Origin: Gyromitra esculenta
Lineage: Eukaryota > Ascomycota > Pezizomycetes > Pezizales > Discinaceae
Reading direction: 5' to 3'
Assembly: GCA_038503075.1 (NCBI GenBank)
Contig: JBCAML010000016.1
Location: 992,001-1,056,000 of the forward strand
Length of the DNA stretch: 64,000 nucleotides
Shown piece after piece: positions 38,365 through 48,720 of this stretch. Within the stretch, counting starts at the first letter, position 1, and every line of letters starts with the position of its first letter. Position numbers and translations under genes: made by a program. Below the pieces are notes generated by a model. It saw only the letters and a list, made by a program, of their open reading frames with translations, made no database searches and was not told where the DNA came from.

Positions 38365-40107
38365 TCATGGCGCATACACCACCCCTCTATATGCATCATC
38401 CTCACCATCTACCTCCTTCAGCATCCTCTCCCATGTCTCAATCATACCTTTATAAAACTCCACATTTGCGCTCGCCAGCCCCCCAAGCGTATCCTTCATC
38501 TCGCTACTCTTGATCCTCTCAAAGTCCGCAACCTCCCTGACCACCTCCTCATCAAACATCTCCGTCAACTTTCTCGCATTCTCGCTCTCCCTCGTTAGTT
38601 CGTCGATCCGCAGCTCCAACTTCCGCACCCTGTCTTTCCGGCTCTGCTCATGGTCCACCCCCCTCACATCCTCAATCTTGCTCCGTAGGAACCCCGTCGG
38701 CCCCCCCAGCCCCGTCGACCCGTACGGCGCATTCGCAATCTGGTCCCGCTCGGCGGCAGCGCGCGCTAAATAGTCAGTAAGCGCCTCAAAATCGAGTTGC
38801 TTCTGCTCCCGCGTCTTCAGCAGGGATTTTAATGCGAGAATGTAGCTCTCCATATCGCGCAGAGAGCCAAGGTAATCCTGGTCTGTATGTTCTTTTAGAG
38901 TTTTAAGGCCCTGCGAGGTAGAGCGGACCGCAGATGCAAACACTTGAATCGGACCAGAGAGTTCTGGTTCTAAGTCTAGGAGCTTTAGGAATTCTTTTGA
39001 TAGGTCGAGGTAGTCGCTTTCGAGGTCGGCTTCGCGCCGGACTACGCGTGATATTATTTTTTCAACGTGCCCAAGGTCTTCATCGAGCTTGTCGGCGCGT
39101 TCGCGGACTTCGATGAAGCGGCGGTCGGGTTTATGCACTTTGCTGAACGCGTTTAGGAAGGTGTCGGTGAGGCCCTCGAAGACGCCGGTGGTGTCGGGGT
39201 TGTTGGGGACCCCGCGGGTGGGGCGGAAGCGCATGTGGGCGTTCCAGTCGGGGGACTCTAGGAATACCATAAGGAGGGAGGAACGACGGAGCACGGGGTG
39301 CATAGTTAGGCGTTTGAGGAAGCGGTGGAGGGAGTGGGCTCGCCGGGAGGTGAAGTCGGGCCCGAAACGATCGCCGCGTACGTATTCTGGGAGGTATTGG
39401 TCAGCTCGCGAGGAAGGCGCCGCGGAGAGCGTCATGGAGATTAGCGCACCCATCTTGTGTTTGTCTGGGAGGGGCGGCACGGCGCAGGCAGGATACTCGC
39501 GGGAGAGCATCTTGTAGAGGAAGACAAAGTCGGTGAAGCGTCGACGCACGCCGACGTGGCTCTTTTGGAAGGTTGGAAAGTCGGTCTGGGCTCGAGGGGA
39601 TTAGCTGCGTCACAGAGACTGTGTTGGGGATCGTGAATTGTGCTAGGGACAGGATTGGGAATCATAGGATTGAGGATCAAGGTTATGCTTGGGATTGCTT
39701 ATAGAATCAAGACCATAGAGGTCATAGATAGTAGAGAGCTATGTAGGATTGTAGATCCCACTCTGGGAGCACTACCACTGACATTACATCTTCCTGGATA
39801 TAAAGCAGAGGAGGGAAGAAGCTCGTACATCAGTCGTGACCCAGTAAGAAACAAACGCATCCCCCGTTCCAACGTTCTCGGTCTGTGGATCCGAGATGCT
39901 CGTCACCAAGGTGCCATTTCCCACACCAGCCAGATCCACGGCATCTGCGTTGCTGCCAGCCTGTGGAGCTTCCATGTCACTGGGATCCAGCTCATCTGCC
40001 TGGAATCCATGGCTCGGGCCATCCTCGGTATTTGCAGTTGTGGGTCGTGAGCCATCGGTGTCGTCTTCCACATCGCTCCCCCATTGGATGGGGTCGAATG
40101 TGTCCAT
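38365..40107 (-). CDS. SNX4: Sorting nexin Snx4/Atg24
   Basis: Exons on the minus strand: 40107-39829, 39585-39450, 39386-38365; 478 residues. After an acidic N-terminal region (about 75 residues) lies a PX domain: VSYWVTTDTDFPTFQ (across intron 1), VRRRFTDFVFLYKML, PPLPDKHKM, EYVRGDRFGPDF, then HRFLKRLTMHPVLR. PX binds PI3P on endosomes. The C-terminal part is a BAR-type coiled coil (about 200-470) ending with the conserved DEEVVREVADFERIKSSEM block. Snx4 recycles SNAREs from endosomes and acts in selective autophagy. A 63-nt stretch (39449-39387) has no stop and keeps frame, so it reads as coding, but it interrupts the conserved DKHKM/EYVRGD junction and has a GTGCGC donor, CTGAC branch and CCCAG acceptor; I treat it as an intron. 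Confidence 0.88.
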
Positions 40108-41065
40108 TATGTGGAGCTGATGGGGTGTGTTTGGTTATGGGGGAGGGATGAGGGTGGTGGGGTGGCGGGGTGGTGGGGGATGTGGGCAGAGATGAGAGAT
40201 GGAGGGGGTTGGTTAGATAGCTGTGGTGGGAGTTACGTCGCTGGGCTTGGCATTGCTGCATGGATCATCACTCGGGGCGATGGGTGATGGGAAATGATTG
40301 CGATGCTTGCATGGGAATCTAATTATTTGTTGGAATTTAACTGAATCCTGGCAGTTACAGACATCATAGACTTCTGACGGTTATCGCTGTCCGAGATGTG
40401 GGAATGGGGTGGGGGTTGAGATTGTCTCTAGATCTCTAGGAGCAATACCGACCGGATCTGGCTTCAAGATAACCCCACCCAGAGCTGTTATTTGCACATG
40501 TGTTTAAGCCCTGGCTTGTAGAGTTGTCGTCCAAGTAATTGGATTAATACCTGTATTTCATATTCAATTGTTATTAGGATGGAGAGTTTCTTTGGATGAA
40601 TTTGGTGCAGCGAGAACCAGCAATCTCCAGCAGCGCCTTACTCTTTACTGCCATAATCGATTATGTAGAATCGATTTTCAATCATATAAATTCTTTTACT
40701 TGCTGATTAAGCTCCAGCGGGCGATACTGCTTTCGCCCACCAAGCTACCGAATCAGATTCCATGATTGGCAAAGCTCGGGAGATAAGTGATATTGAATTG
40801 AGATGGCCTGCTGGTGATTGTTTTATCAATTACATACGTGTGGCTATACCTGTTCGCTACTCGATGGATGGCTGACATCCGCCGCATTCTACACCAAGCA
40901 CATCACCTCACCTCCAGCTCCAGCTCCAGCTCCACCCTCCATAAATACCGTCTTCTCCCCCCTCCCCTTCTCCATCGAACTTCTCCACTCTCATCCTTAA
41001 TCCCCTCTCTTGTTCAGTCTTCACCTCTCTGCTCTCTCCGCTTCGCAGCCTCGCCTTTAGCTGCA
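40108..41065. other. Divergent promoter region, SNX4 and PTP
   Basis: About 960 bp. G/T-rich next to SNX4 (40110-40215) and C/T-rich with CAGCTC repeats next to the phosphatase (40915-40935). The phosphatase frame is open through 40814-41065, so a longer N-terminus cannot be excluded. Confidence 0.45.
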
Positions 41066-43702
41066 ATGGCTAGCTCTTCGCGAAACTCTCCTCCTTCGTT
41101 CTCTCCCCATACTCGCTCTATCTCCCCCATCTCCCCCACCTCCCTCACCTCTTTTGTCTCTCCTACCGCCCGAATCTTTTCTACCTGTCCTACTGCTTCT
41201 ACCTCTCTTGTTTCTCTTATTTCTCCTGCTTTTCTTGTCCCTCCTGGGTCTCCCGCCTCTATTGCCTCTAGTACTTCCTCGACTTCTCTCCGCTCCACTA
41301 CTTCCTCCACCTCTCCCCACTCCCCTAACTATCCCATCTCTTCTTGTTCTCCCAACTCTCGTACTCCTGCTACCTCTCCCATTCTTACCAATGGCTGGAT
41401 GGCGGATCCTGACTATCATGGGCACTACATCAAGTATATCAAGCCTTACCCAGGCCATCCTAACTATGATAGATTGATGGCTGAGTGGAGAGAGCGTAAT
41501 AAACCTCATCCCCTCCTGCAGGCTTGCTCAACCAGCCCTTCTACCACTAGTATTAGCCGTTGTCCCCCGGATTTAAGTATTATGATTCCACGGACCCCGA
41601 TAATTCGATCATTTCCCGTCCGTACAGCATCGAGAGCTACAGATAGCTCTTCGGGCACGAATTCTTACTCTTCACCAACAGCTTCGCAACACGCACCTAC
41701 TCCCTCGCCAAACTTCCTCAAACAGGCCAACAATACTATCCCCGCTGAATCTCTTTTCAAGCTTTTGACGGAGGAACCGCTCAACGTCCTCCTGTTTGAT
41801 CTTCGTCCCCGTGATGCTTATGAAGTTGGCTACATCACTCAAGCTATCAATGTTACGGCCCCAATGAGGAAGCTAAAAAAGACGTCGTTCACTCTCAGCA
41901 AGCTTATTAAGGATTTTATCGACGACGAGGATCAAGAAGCAATTGCTAGATGGAGCAAGGTCAATACCATTGTTGCATATGACAACCATGCTAGAGGCCC
42001 GACCAGCCCAGTTGGGACCGCTGTTTTTTACTTACTAGAGAAGTTCCGGCAAGAGGGATGGGAGGGACAGTCTTTTGTTCTTGAAGGTATGTCCGCTGCT
42101 AGTTTCCAGAATATCATTTTGCTGCACTGTCGAAAAACTAATTTTGGTAATGTACAGGCGGATTCAAGAACTTTGCTGAAGATTACCCCAATAATATCGC
42201 TGTCATCCCTTATCCTGAGGATGAGTGTGATCCAGTCAGACCTCTCTCCGGCGATGAGAGTGGTAATAGCTCTCCGGTCGCATTAGCCTATGGCAAGCAA
42301 GGTGATATCTTGCGAGAGTGGCGTTTGAGCAGAGGGAAAAACCTCCCGAACAGAGATTCTTGGGATGATGTCGAAGAGATTTCCATCGTCCTCCCAACAA
42401 ATATGGCGCAGCAGATGATCGATGTGCTCCCCTCTTGGCTCTTGAGAGTTTATGGTGCTGAAGGCTCCAAGCTCATTGCGGAAAAATTTCGTCTCTTGGA
42501 AAACTCGCAAGTACAACGTTTCAATGGCACCTATAGTGTCAAGGTTCTAAATGGTAGTAGTCCATCTGAAGTTGATCCGGCTCGTTATCTTTTTGAGGGA
42601 TGCTGCACTAGAGAAAAGAATCGATATAGGGACATTTACCCTTATGAGCACTCGAGAGTAGTATTGTCGGAATTCGAGGACCAAGATTACATCAATGCTA
42701 GTTATCTTTCGGTACAAAATAGCTCAAAGAGGTATATTGCTTCACAAGCCCCGATGCCCGCTGCTTTTACCGTAAGTGATCGCTTTCTCTCTTATCCTTC
42801 TTGACCTTGCTGACCTGTAGTAGGACTTTTGGAACATGGTTTGGGAGCAAGAGGTCAACGTTATAATCATGTTGACTGCGATGGAGGAAGCTCTTCGCAC
42901 CGTAGCTCACAAGTACTGGACAGCGGGACAGTACGGACCTCTTAAATTGACACTTGTCTCTGATCAAATGATCCTGCTTAATGAGCCCGAGCAAGATACC
43001 TGGCACGATATGACTAAACCTAAACCTGTTATGCACTACATTGGTGTACGGAAATTCGCCCTCGAACATAGAGATTATCCGTTCTCTGCGATTCGCGGAA
43101 TTACCCAGGTCCAAGATTTAGCGTGGCCGGATTTCGGAGTTCCAGACGACCCAGGCCATATTCTGAGACTCATTGACTATGTGAATAAAGTCGTTGGTCC
43201 CCACCCACCAACCGAGAATCCTGCCTACAATCATTGTTCTCCTATCGCTCCATCGCCACGGAAGCCGGTCATCGTTCAATGTAGTGCGGGTTGCGGTCGT
43301 ACTGGAGTTTTCTGTACACTCGACGCTCTTGTTGAGCGGCTTGAGCGGCATCTCCCACAACAAAAACGTGATGACAATAACGAACCACAGCTCAAAATTC
43401 AAGGCGACGATGCTAGCAACAAGAAAGGGGTCTGCGAGAGCCAGGAAGACTTGATTGAGAATATTGTTAGTCACTTTAGGGATGAGCGTATGTCTATGGT
43501 TCAGAACTTGAGGCAATTTATTCACTGCTATGAAGTGGCTTTGGAGTGGTTCAATGTTCAGGGTCAGAAACTTGGATACTCGAATGCAAAGAAGGAGGGG
43601 GGAGGAGGGGAGGAGGCTGGACACAGCAGTGATTCAGATTGGGCAACTAGCGCTTATTCCAGCGGCGGTAGCGAAGACGGAGAGGAGGGAGTGTTTCTTT
43701 AA
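41066..43702 (+). CDS. pyp1: Rhodanese-like/protein tyrosine phosphatase (Pyp1/PtpA type)
   Basis: Exons 41066-42086, 42158-42771, 42824-43702; 837 residues. Residues 1-230 are Ser/Thr/Pro-rich with a low-complexity start. A rhodanese-like domain spans about 231-345 (VLLFDLRPRDAYEVGYI); its catalytic-Cys position reads Asp (VAYDNHA), so it is probably a docking module, as in MAP-kinase phosphatases. The PTP domain covers about 500-800: RYRDIYPYEHSRVVL, DYINASYL, AWPDFGVP with D648 (WPD loop), and the P-loop CSAGCGRTG with C698 and R704. The residue before the Cys is Gln697 (CAA at 43277-43279), whereas the class normally has His. Pyp1-type enzymes inactivate stress MAP kinases. The second intron ends in TAGTAG, and only the distal AG avoids a stop. 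The C-terminus is acidic and Gly/Ser-rich. Confidence 0.88.
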
Positions 43703-44254
43703 GTTACTTTTCGACCGACATCACTGGGATTTTGGCACTTGTTTTGGAAAGCACCATTGGGGGTCCGTTTGGGATAGACTGTTCTGTCTGTCTCATTCAC
43801 ATCTGTGGTATCTTTTCAGTGCTTAGTTCCCACAGATGATGGCGGTGGTGTTTGTTTGTGTTTGATATCTTTTCTTTTCTTTTTCTCCTTTCAATTTGGG
43901 CTTTTCTAGGTTTCGTTTTCATGCCAGGTTGCTACTTTAGGTGTATCTCTTGGGAATTTCTGCGCGGATATCTCTATTATTGGCTGGATGGGCCTTGCTT
44001 TGCTTTGTTTCACTAGGAGCTATGAAATTCAATATTTACCTTTATTCTGCGTTTTTTTGCCGCGATCATGCAATCTCACTCGGGATTCATACTCAGGGAT
44101 ACCGGCGACACACAGTCTCCGTCACGATCCGCACTGCGCTGGAGCAGCCGAGGCCTGCAAGCTGTGCGAGCTCATGGCCTGGAGACTGGGACCATTCCCC
44201 ACCAGCAACAGCTGGAAGAATCGTCTCCGCCACCTCAGGAATATCTCGACCGCA
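43703..44254. other. Intergenic, PTP to Nudix hydrolase
   Basis: About 550 bp, T-rich at 43855-43920 (3' flank of PTP). Frames overlapping 44068-44289 do not join in phase with the next gene and are not counted as coding. Confidence 0.5.
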
Positions 44255-45324
44255 ATGGCTCCGCTCTCTCCAGCTTCTGCGGTATGTAGAGTACACACAT
44301 CACACATCTCTCCTCACCCAGCTCTGCGAAGCTAACTAAACCAATCCCACATAGCAAGCTCTCGCCCGACTCCGTGCCTACGTCCCTCCACCGTCCCTCT
44401 ACACCAAGCTCCCACTAAGCCGTCGCGCTGCGGTCCTCATCCTCCTTTTCGCCGATCGTCGCGGTGACCTTCGAGTGGTCCTAACCGTTCGTAGCGCCGT
44501 CCTCCGCAGCTTCGCCGGCCAGGTTGCATTCCCTGGTGGTAAAGCCGACACGCTCACGGAAACCCCAGTCCAAACTGCGCGTCGTGAGGCATTCGAAGAG
44601 ATAGGTCTCCCGCTAGAAGATAATCCTCCTCCTCCATTCGCGGTCGAACATATCACTGAACTACCACTATCTCTCACCATCACGAATTTAGCTGTTAGGC
44701 CATGTGTAGCTTATCTAAGTGACGAGGTCTGGGGTGGTGATGATGGTGGAGATGAGGATAGTAGTAGTGAGGGTAGAGAAGATAGAAGTGTAGAGGATAC
44801 ATTCATGCCTCGCTTAGATCCCGAGGAAGTACAATGCGTGTTCACGGTACCGCTGGAGAGGTTTCTGAGGGTTAAGTATGGTGGTGGTAATGACGAAGGG
44901 GATGGAAATGATCCGGAAAGCAGGGATGGGGTTAGGTGGTATCACGGTAGTTGGCTTCCGTGGAATGGGGGGAAGTGGAAGTAAGTTTTTTTTTCTTTCC
45001 CCCTTCCCTTCTTCTCCCTTCCAGTGTTGGGGATGAAGGGTGGTGGCTAATAATAAGCTGGCTAGACTGCATGAGTTCCAAGCTCCAGTGTGGGGGACTG
45101 CGTCGCTTGCACGACATCGCGTTTGGGGTATGACGGCGAGGATATTGGTGGATGCTGCGCGGATCGCGTATGAGAGGGATCCCGAGTTTAGTTGTGTGCC
45201 GCATGTGGGAGATGAGGAGATTATTAGAACGCTGCTGCAGGAAGGAGAGTTGGCGAAGGAGAGGGAGAAGACGGAGGAAAGTGTCATTTATAGTGTCTCG
45301 AAACCGGAGAAGGGGAATTTATAG
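44255..45324 (+). CDS. PCD1: Nudix hydrolase, Pcd1-like CoA diphosphatase
   Basis: Exons 44255-44281, 44355-44980, 45066-45324; 303 residues. In relatives this enzyme cleaves CoA or oxidised CoA to 3',5'-ADP and 4'-phosphopantetheine in peroxisomes. After RRAAVLILLF comes the NuCoA motif (LTVRSAVLRSFAGQVAFPGG, residues 52-71), then the Nudix box at residues 71-94 with REAFEEIGL and the metal-binding Glu residues at 87, 90 and 91. An acidic insertion (about 130-152, Asp/Ser/Glu-rich) is unusual. I chose the ATG at 44255 because it joins in phase to QALARLRAY and gives the short N-terminus usual for the family. The third exon starts at 45066 after CTGGCTAG; the nearer AG at 45056-45057 shifts frame. 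The C-terminus (PEKGNL) is not a clear PTS1. Confidence 0.85.
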
Positions 45325-45686
45325 GTGGCGTAGGGGGATATAAGCTTTTTTTTGAGGGGGGGGAGGTTGTTTGGTAAAGTATCTCAATTGTACAAGTGTC
45401 CTTATCTAGAAATATACCACCGCATGCTGTAGATTGGTGATATCATTTCCATCCCTTAGAGAACTCAGTCACGAGTCATCACTCGGTAACGGTCAAACAC
45501 CTATCTGCGATTGAGGGGTTGAAGATACCCGAATTTTAATGCAAGTGATCCTTATCGAGAGCACACTCTAACACATCATAAATCCAATGGCGGATAGCTA
45601 AATTTACGAATCTCAAACTCCATTCCCATTTAAAAATATGCTTTCGTTATTATCCACCCCTACCCGTATATCGACTTCTCAGTTAT
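45325..45686. other. Convergent spacer, Nudix gene and ORC3
   Basis: About 360 bp with T8/G9 runs at 45345-45366. Nothing else recognised. Confidence 0.5.
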
Positions 45687-48247
45687 TCATAGCCCTTTCC
45701 ACGACAGCTTCGCCAGGTGGTCTGCCTTCTTCTTAGTATACTTGACGAAACCCAAGAACCTCATCTCCGCCAACCCCCTATAAAATAATGCCCTAAACCC
45801 ATTCGTCAATACCCTGTATCATAATAATAGTACCCACGGGAAGATAAGGTACTCACTGTGCAATAGCCTCGTCACAATTTTCCCCTTCATCCCCTCCAAT
45901 GACTTGGTAAAATGCACTCCATAAATCGAAAATATTGATCAATGCTCCAGATTCCAAGTACAGTTGGTATATTATGCTAGCTGGTGGCTGAGTAGACTTG
46001 ATGCCAACCTCCTCGCCATCTTCACCTAGCGCACAACAGTCGCATCCAAGATAGTCTTGTGGATGTGATAGCGCGCGTTCAACTGTAGAGCGGGATCTCG
46101 GTGCAAAAACCTATATCTTCGTATTAGCACGTACTCCAATTCAAACTCCCGTAGACGGAAAAGACATACATCACGATGAGGAGAAATCAAATCATAGAAA
46201 AACAGCTCATGCAAGAACAAGTCTTGTAGTCCCTTTAAATTTGCCTTGAAGTACGCTTCTGCTATATCATGGACCTGCTGGACAAGTTTCGAGTACTCGG
46301 TATCCTGCTTCGTTAATGACGACTTCTGCTCACCCAGTCGAATCCTCTTCGATACGGCCGTGGCTCGGAGTGTATCTTTCGAGATATCAAACTCGCTTGT
46401 CAGGGTTTTCTTTCCCATCCCTTCGTTCTGCTTGGCTAGGGCCATGATTCTTTCTCGCAGAGGCGACAGTTTCTCGATGAGGGAGGGTACTTTCAGCTCT
46501 GTGGTGACTTTATCTAAGAGATTCAGTAGAGAAGTGGAGTTCATCTTCTTCATGGATAGTAGAAGATCTCGGACTAGGGGTGTATCGCTGTTGAGCTCTC
46601 CGGAGAGTGCCTTTGCGTATAGCTCGTATCTGGGAATATGGGTTTGGTTTGCTTGGCAGCTTCGAGCGATCTCTAGAACAGATAGTGCTTGACCGACTTC
46701 GATCGCATAGGAACGGCACTCAGCAACAGAGCCAGCAACAACTGAGCGAACGTGGTCGTCATCGTCCAGAAGTTTGCGGACTTCTGAGATATCGCTTTTA
46801 GTGAGTTTAGTTTCCACGAACCTCCTAAATGAAGTGATATTTCTGATTGCTTCGATATGCTCGGTTGTTAGGGTTGCTTTTAAATTGTCTAGATTATCAG
46901 TAAATCCAAGGATGACACTGAGGGGATTGGCGTAAAAGTGAGACATGTACGCATACTGCTTACAATTAGCAAGTTAAGCTACCTAACATATGGGTTTAGG
47001 AGCCTTACCTTCAATGCGCCTACAAACGCTTGTATGCTTTGTGTGTGATCTCTATACCGCTCGAGTAAAAAGTCACAGACCGACGGACCAAGTCTTAGGA
47101 CAGACTTGTCCCCAATCATCGAATCGTTGAAGATTTGTGCAAGACATTCTTCAGCACGCTCGACATCAAACTTATCGCCCCGCATTAATCGAATTGCAGC
47201 CTTTGGGAGCTTCTCGTGGAAGATTTCTACGGATGTTGCGATTCCCATGAGAAACACGACAGGGATACGGTCCAAATATGCACTAAGTTGGAAATCAACA
47301 TGTATTCAGCGGATTCTTGAGATTTAGTGGGCATACTGGAAAAGAGTGACTAAATCAAATAGGATATGGCTATCGAATGCCTCGGTGTCCTGAATCGCAA
47401 TGATGATCTTCTGTCCCTCGTGTAACTTGCACCAATTCTGAAGAATTTGAGGGTCGTAATTGAGGAGTTTTGCACCCTTACGGCCACCAACCACCTCATC
47501 GTCATCATCATCCATGCCTTCATCTTGTTGTGTAGCATCCTTAATCAATTTTTTCAAAATATTCTTTAGGGTCGTTGCATCCTTTGACGTTAAAACAACC
47601 ACCGGTCCAGTTCGGTCCTCGTCTCGAATCCGAGTGGCTAGCTGTTCGAAAAGAGGAGTATGGGATGCGATGTTCGGACCGGCGAGAATAAGAGCAGTCG
47701 GGATCTTGCTATCGTAACTAAAGAGCGTCAATGATCAGTCAAGTTTTGGTGGAGCCGGGCAGGAATTGATGATCATACTTCTCTGGGATAGCATTCTTCA
47801 CAAACTCGGAAACGTCGTCAAGTGTCTTATTATTAAAGGAGTCAAGAATTGCCTATTTACGTAATTAGCTTCCTATAGCGCCGGAGCTCTCCAAGAAAAT
47901 ATTACGTTCGTCCTCTCCTCCTGCTCCCCCCATAGCCGACAATACGTCTCATATCTCAACTTCACAGTCTCCTCTTTCTCCGCCCCGTTCAGTAATACCG
48001 GGAAAGGGCATTGATCGCCGGATACTAGCACTCCTTCTGCTTCATTCTGTTTCCCCTTCTCTTTCCCCTTTACTGTGCGGCGCCGTTTCGATGGTCGGTC
48101 ATCACGATCCTCGGGTGTAAAGATATAGCAGGCCTACAACACCAGTTAGCACAATTTCAACTGACACGAAGCTTGGAGGAGTGGTACCTGATGTTCCTGG
48201 GGATCAAATTCGTCGTCTTGCAACTCCTGCGATGATGGTCTCTCCAT
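45687..48247 (-). CDS. ORC3: Origin recognition complex subunit 3
   Basis: Eight exons on the minus strand: 48247-48188, 48133-47906, 47852-47779, 47717-47337, 47282-47009, 46955-46170, 46110-45857, 45813-45687; 727 residues. ORC marks replication origins and loads Cdc6/MCM. The N-terminus is charged with a KRRR basic patch (possible nuclear signal). Residues about 120-330 form the AAA+-like fold (ALILAGPN in place of a clear Walker A, as expected for the non-ATPase Orc3; VVFLMGIATS). The YAYMSHFYANPLS block and the C-terminal winged-helix end (FLGFVKYTKKKADHLAKLSWKGL) are hallmark Orc3 sequences. All seven introns close in phase with good GTATGT/GTAAGG-type donors. A perfect MCB motif lies 42-47 bp upstream of the start. 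Confidence 0.9.
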
Positions 48248-48720
48248 TTTGTCGTCGCGGTTGGTATCTACACGAGAGTTTGAGGCTCACGCGTCGGTAG
48301 CGTGGCAACGTCAAGTGCTAATGACAACCCTGGCCCTATACCATATACATTGGTGCCAAGGCCCTAGCCCAGATATGTATTTCCTTAATACACATCTGGA
48401 AAGTAACATCAGCTCTCCAGTTACTACGCTCGACACATAATTAAGCAGTGTTCAAAGTATTTCAGTTCAGGGTGATGGCCTTTTACTCTGTCTAATCAAG
48501 CCTCATCTTTACCCCCTTCGGCTTAGGCCAATCAGCTCAATGAATCACAATGAGCTGATCAGGGTACTTAGAACCTAAGGTAATAAGAATACTTTACTCA
48601 AGCAATCATGTCGGCTTATACAGCAGTGATGTCTATGAACTGTTTTTGGGTGGGGTAGGAGCTAGACAGCCCTCTCGAGAATCGCAACTCCCATCAAACG
48701 CAATATTTACTCGATAAACG
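48248..48720. promoter_or_regulatory. Divergent promoter, ORC3 and kinase-ankyrin gene
   Basis: 473 bp between start codons. Besides the MCB there is a CCAAT box within GGCCAATCAG (48526-48535) and a 9-bp inverted repeat ATCAGCTCA / TGAGCTGAT (48531-48539 and 48551-48559) with an 11-nt spacer. Confidence 0.45.
48289..48294. promoter_or_regulatory. MCB (MluI cell-cycle box) ACGCGT upstream of ORC3
   Basis: ACGCGT, the binding site of MBF-type G1/S regulators, occurs 42-47 bp before the ORC3 start codon. G1/S control of replication genes by MCB is established in yeasts. A single hexamer could occur by chance, but the location fits. Confidence 0.35.

Noticed and set aside
41057..41509. Minus-strand frame opposite the PTP N-terminus
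   Set aside because: Low-complexity antisense of Ser/Pro-rich sequence.
44068..44289. Alternative N-terminal exon for the Nudix gene
   Set aside because: Its phase at the GTATGT donor does not join to the family sequence QALARLRAY; the ATG at 44255 does.
45056..45065. Nearer acceptor AAG for the last Nudix intron
   Set aside because: It shifts frame; the CTAG ending at 45065 restores LHEFQAPVWG.
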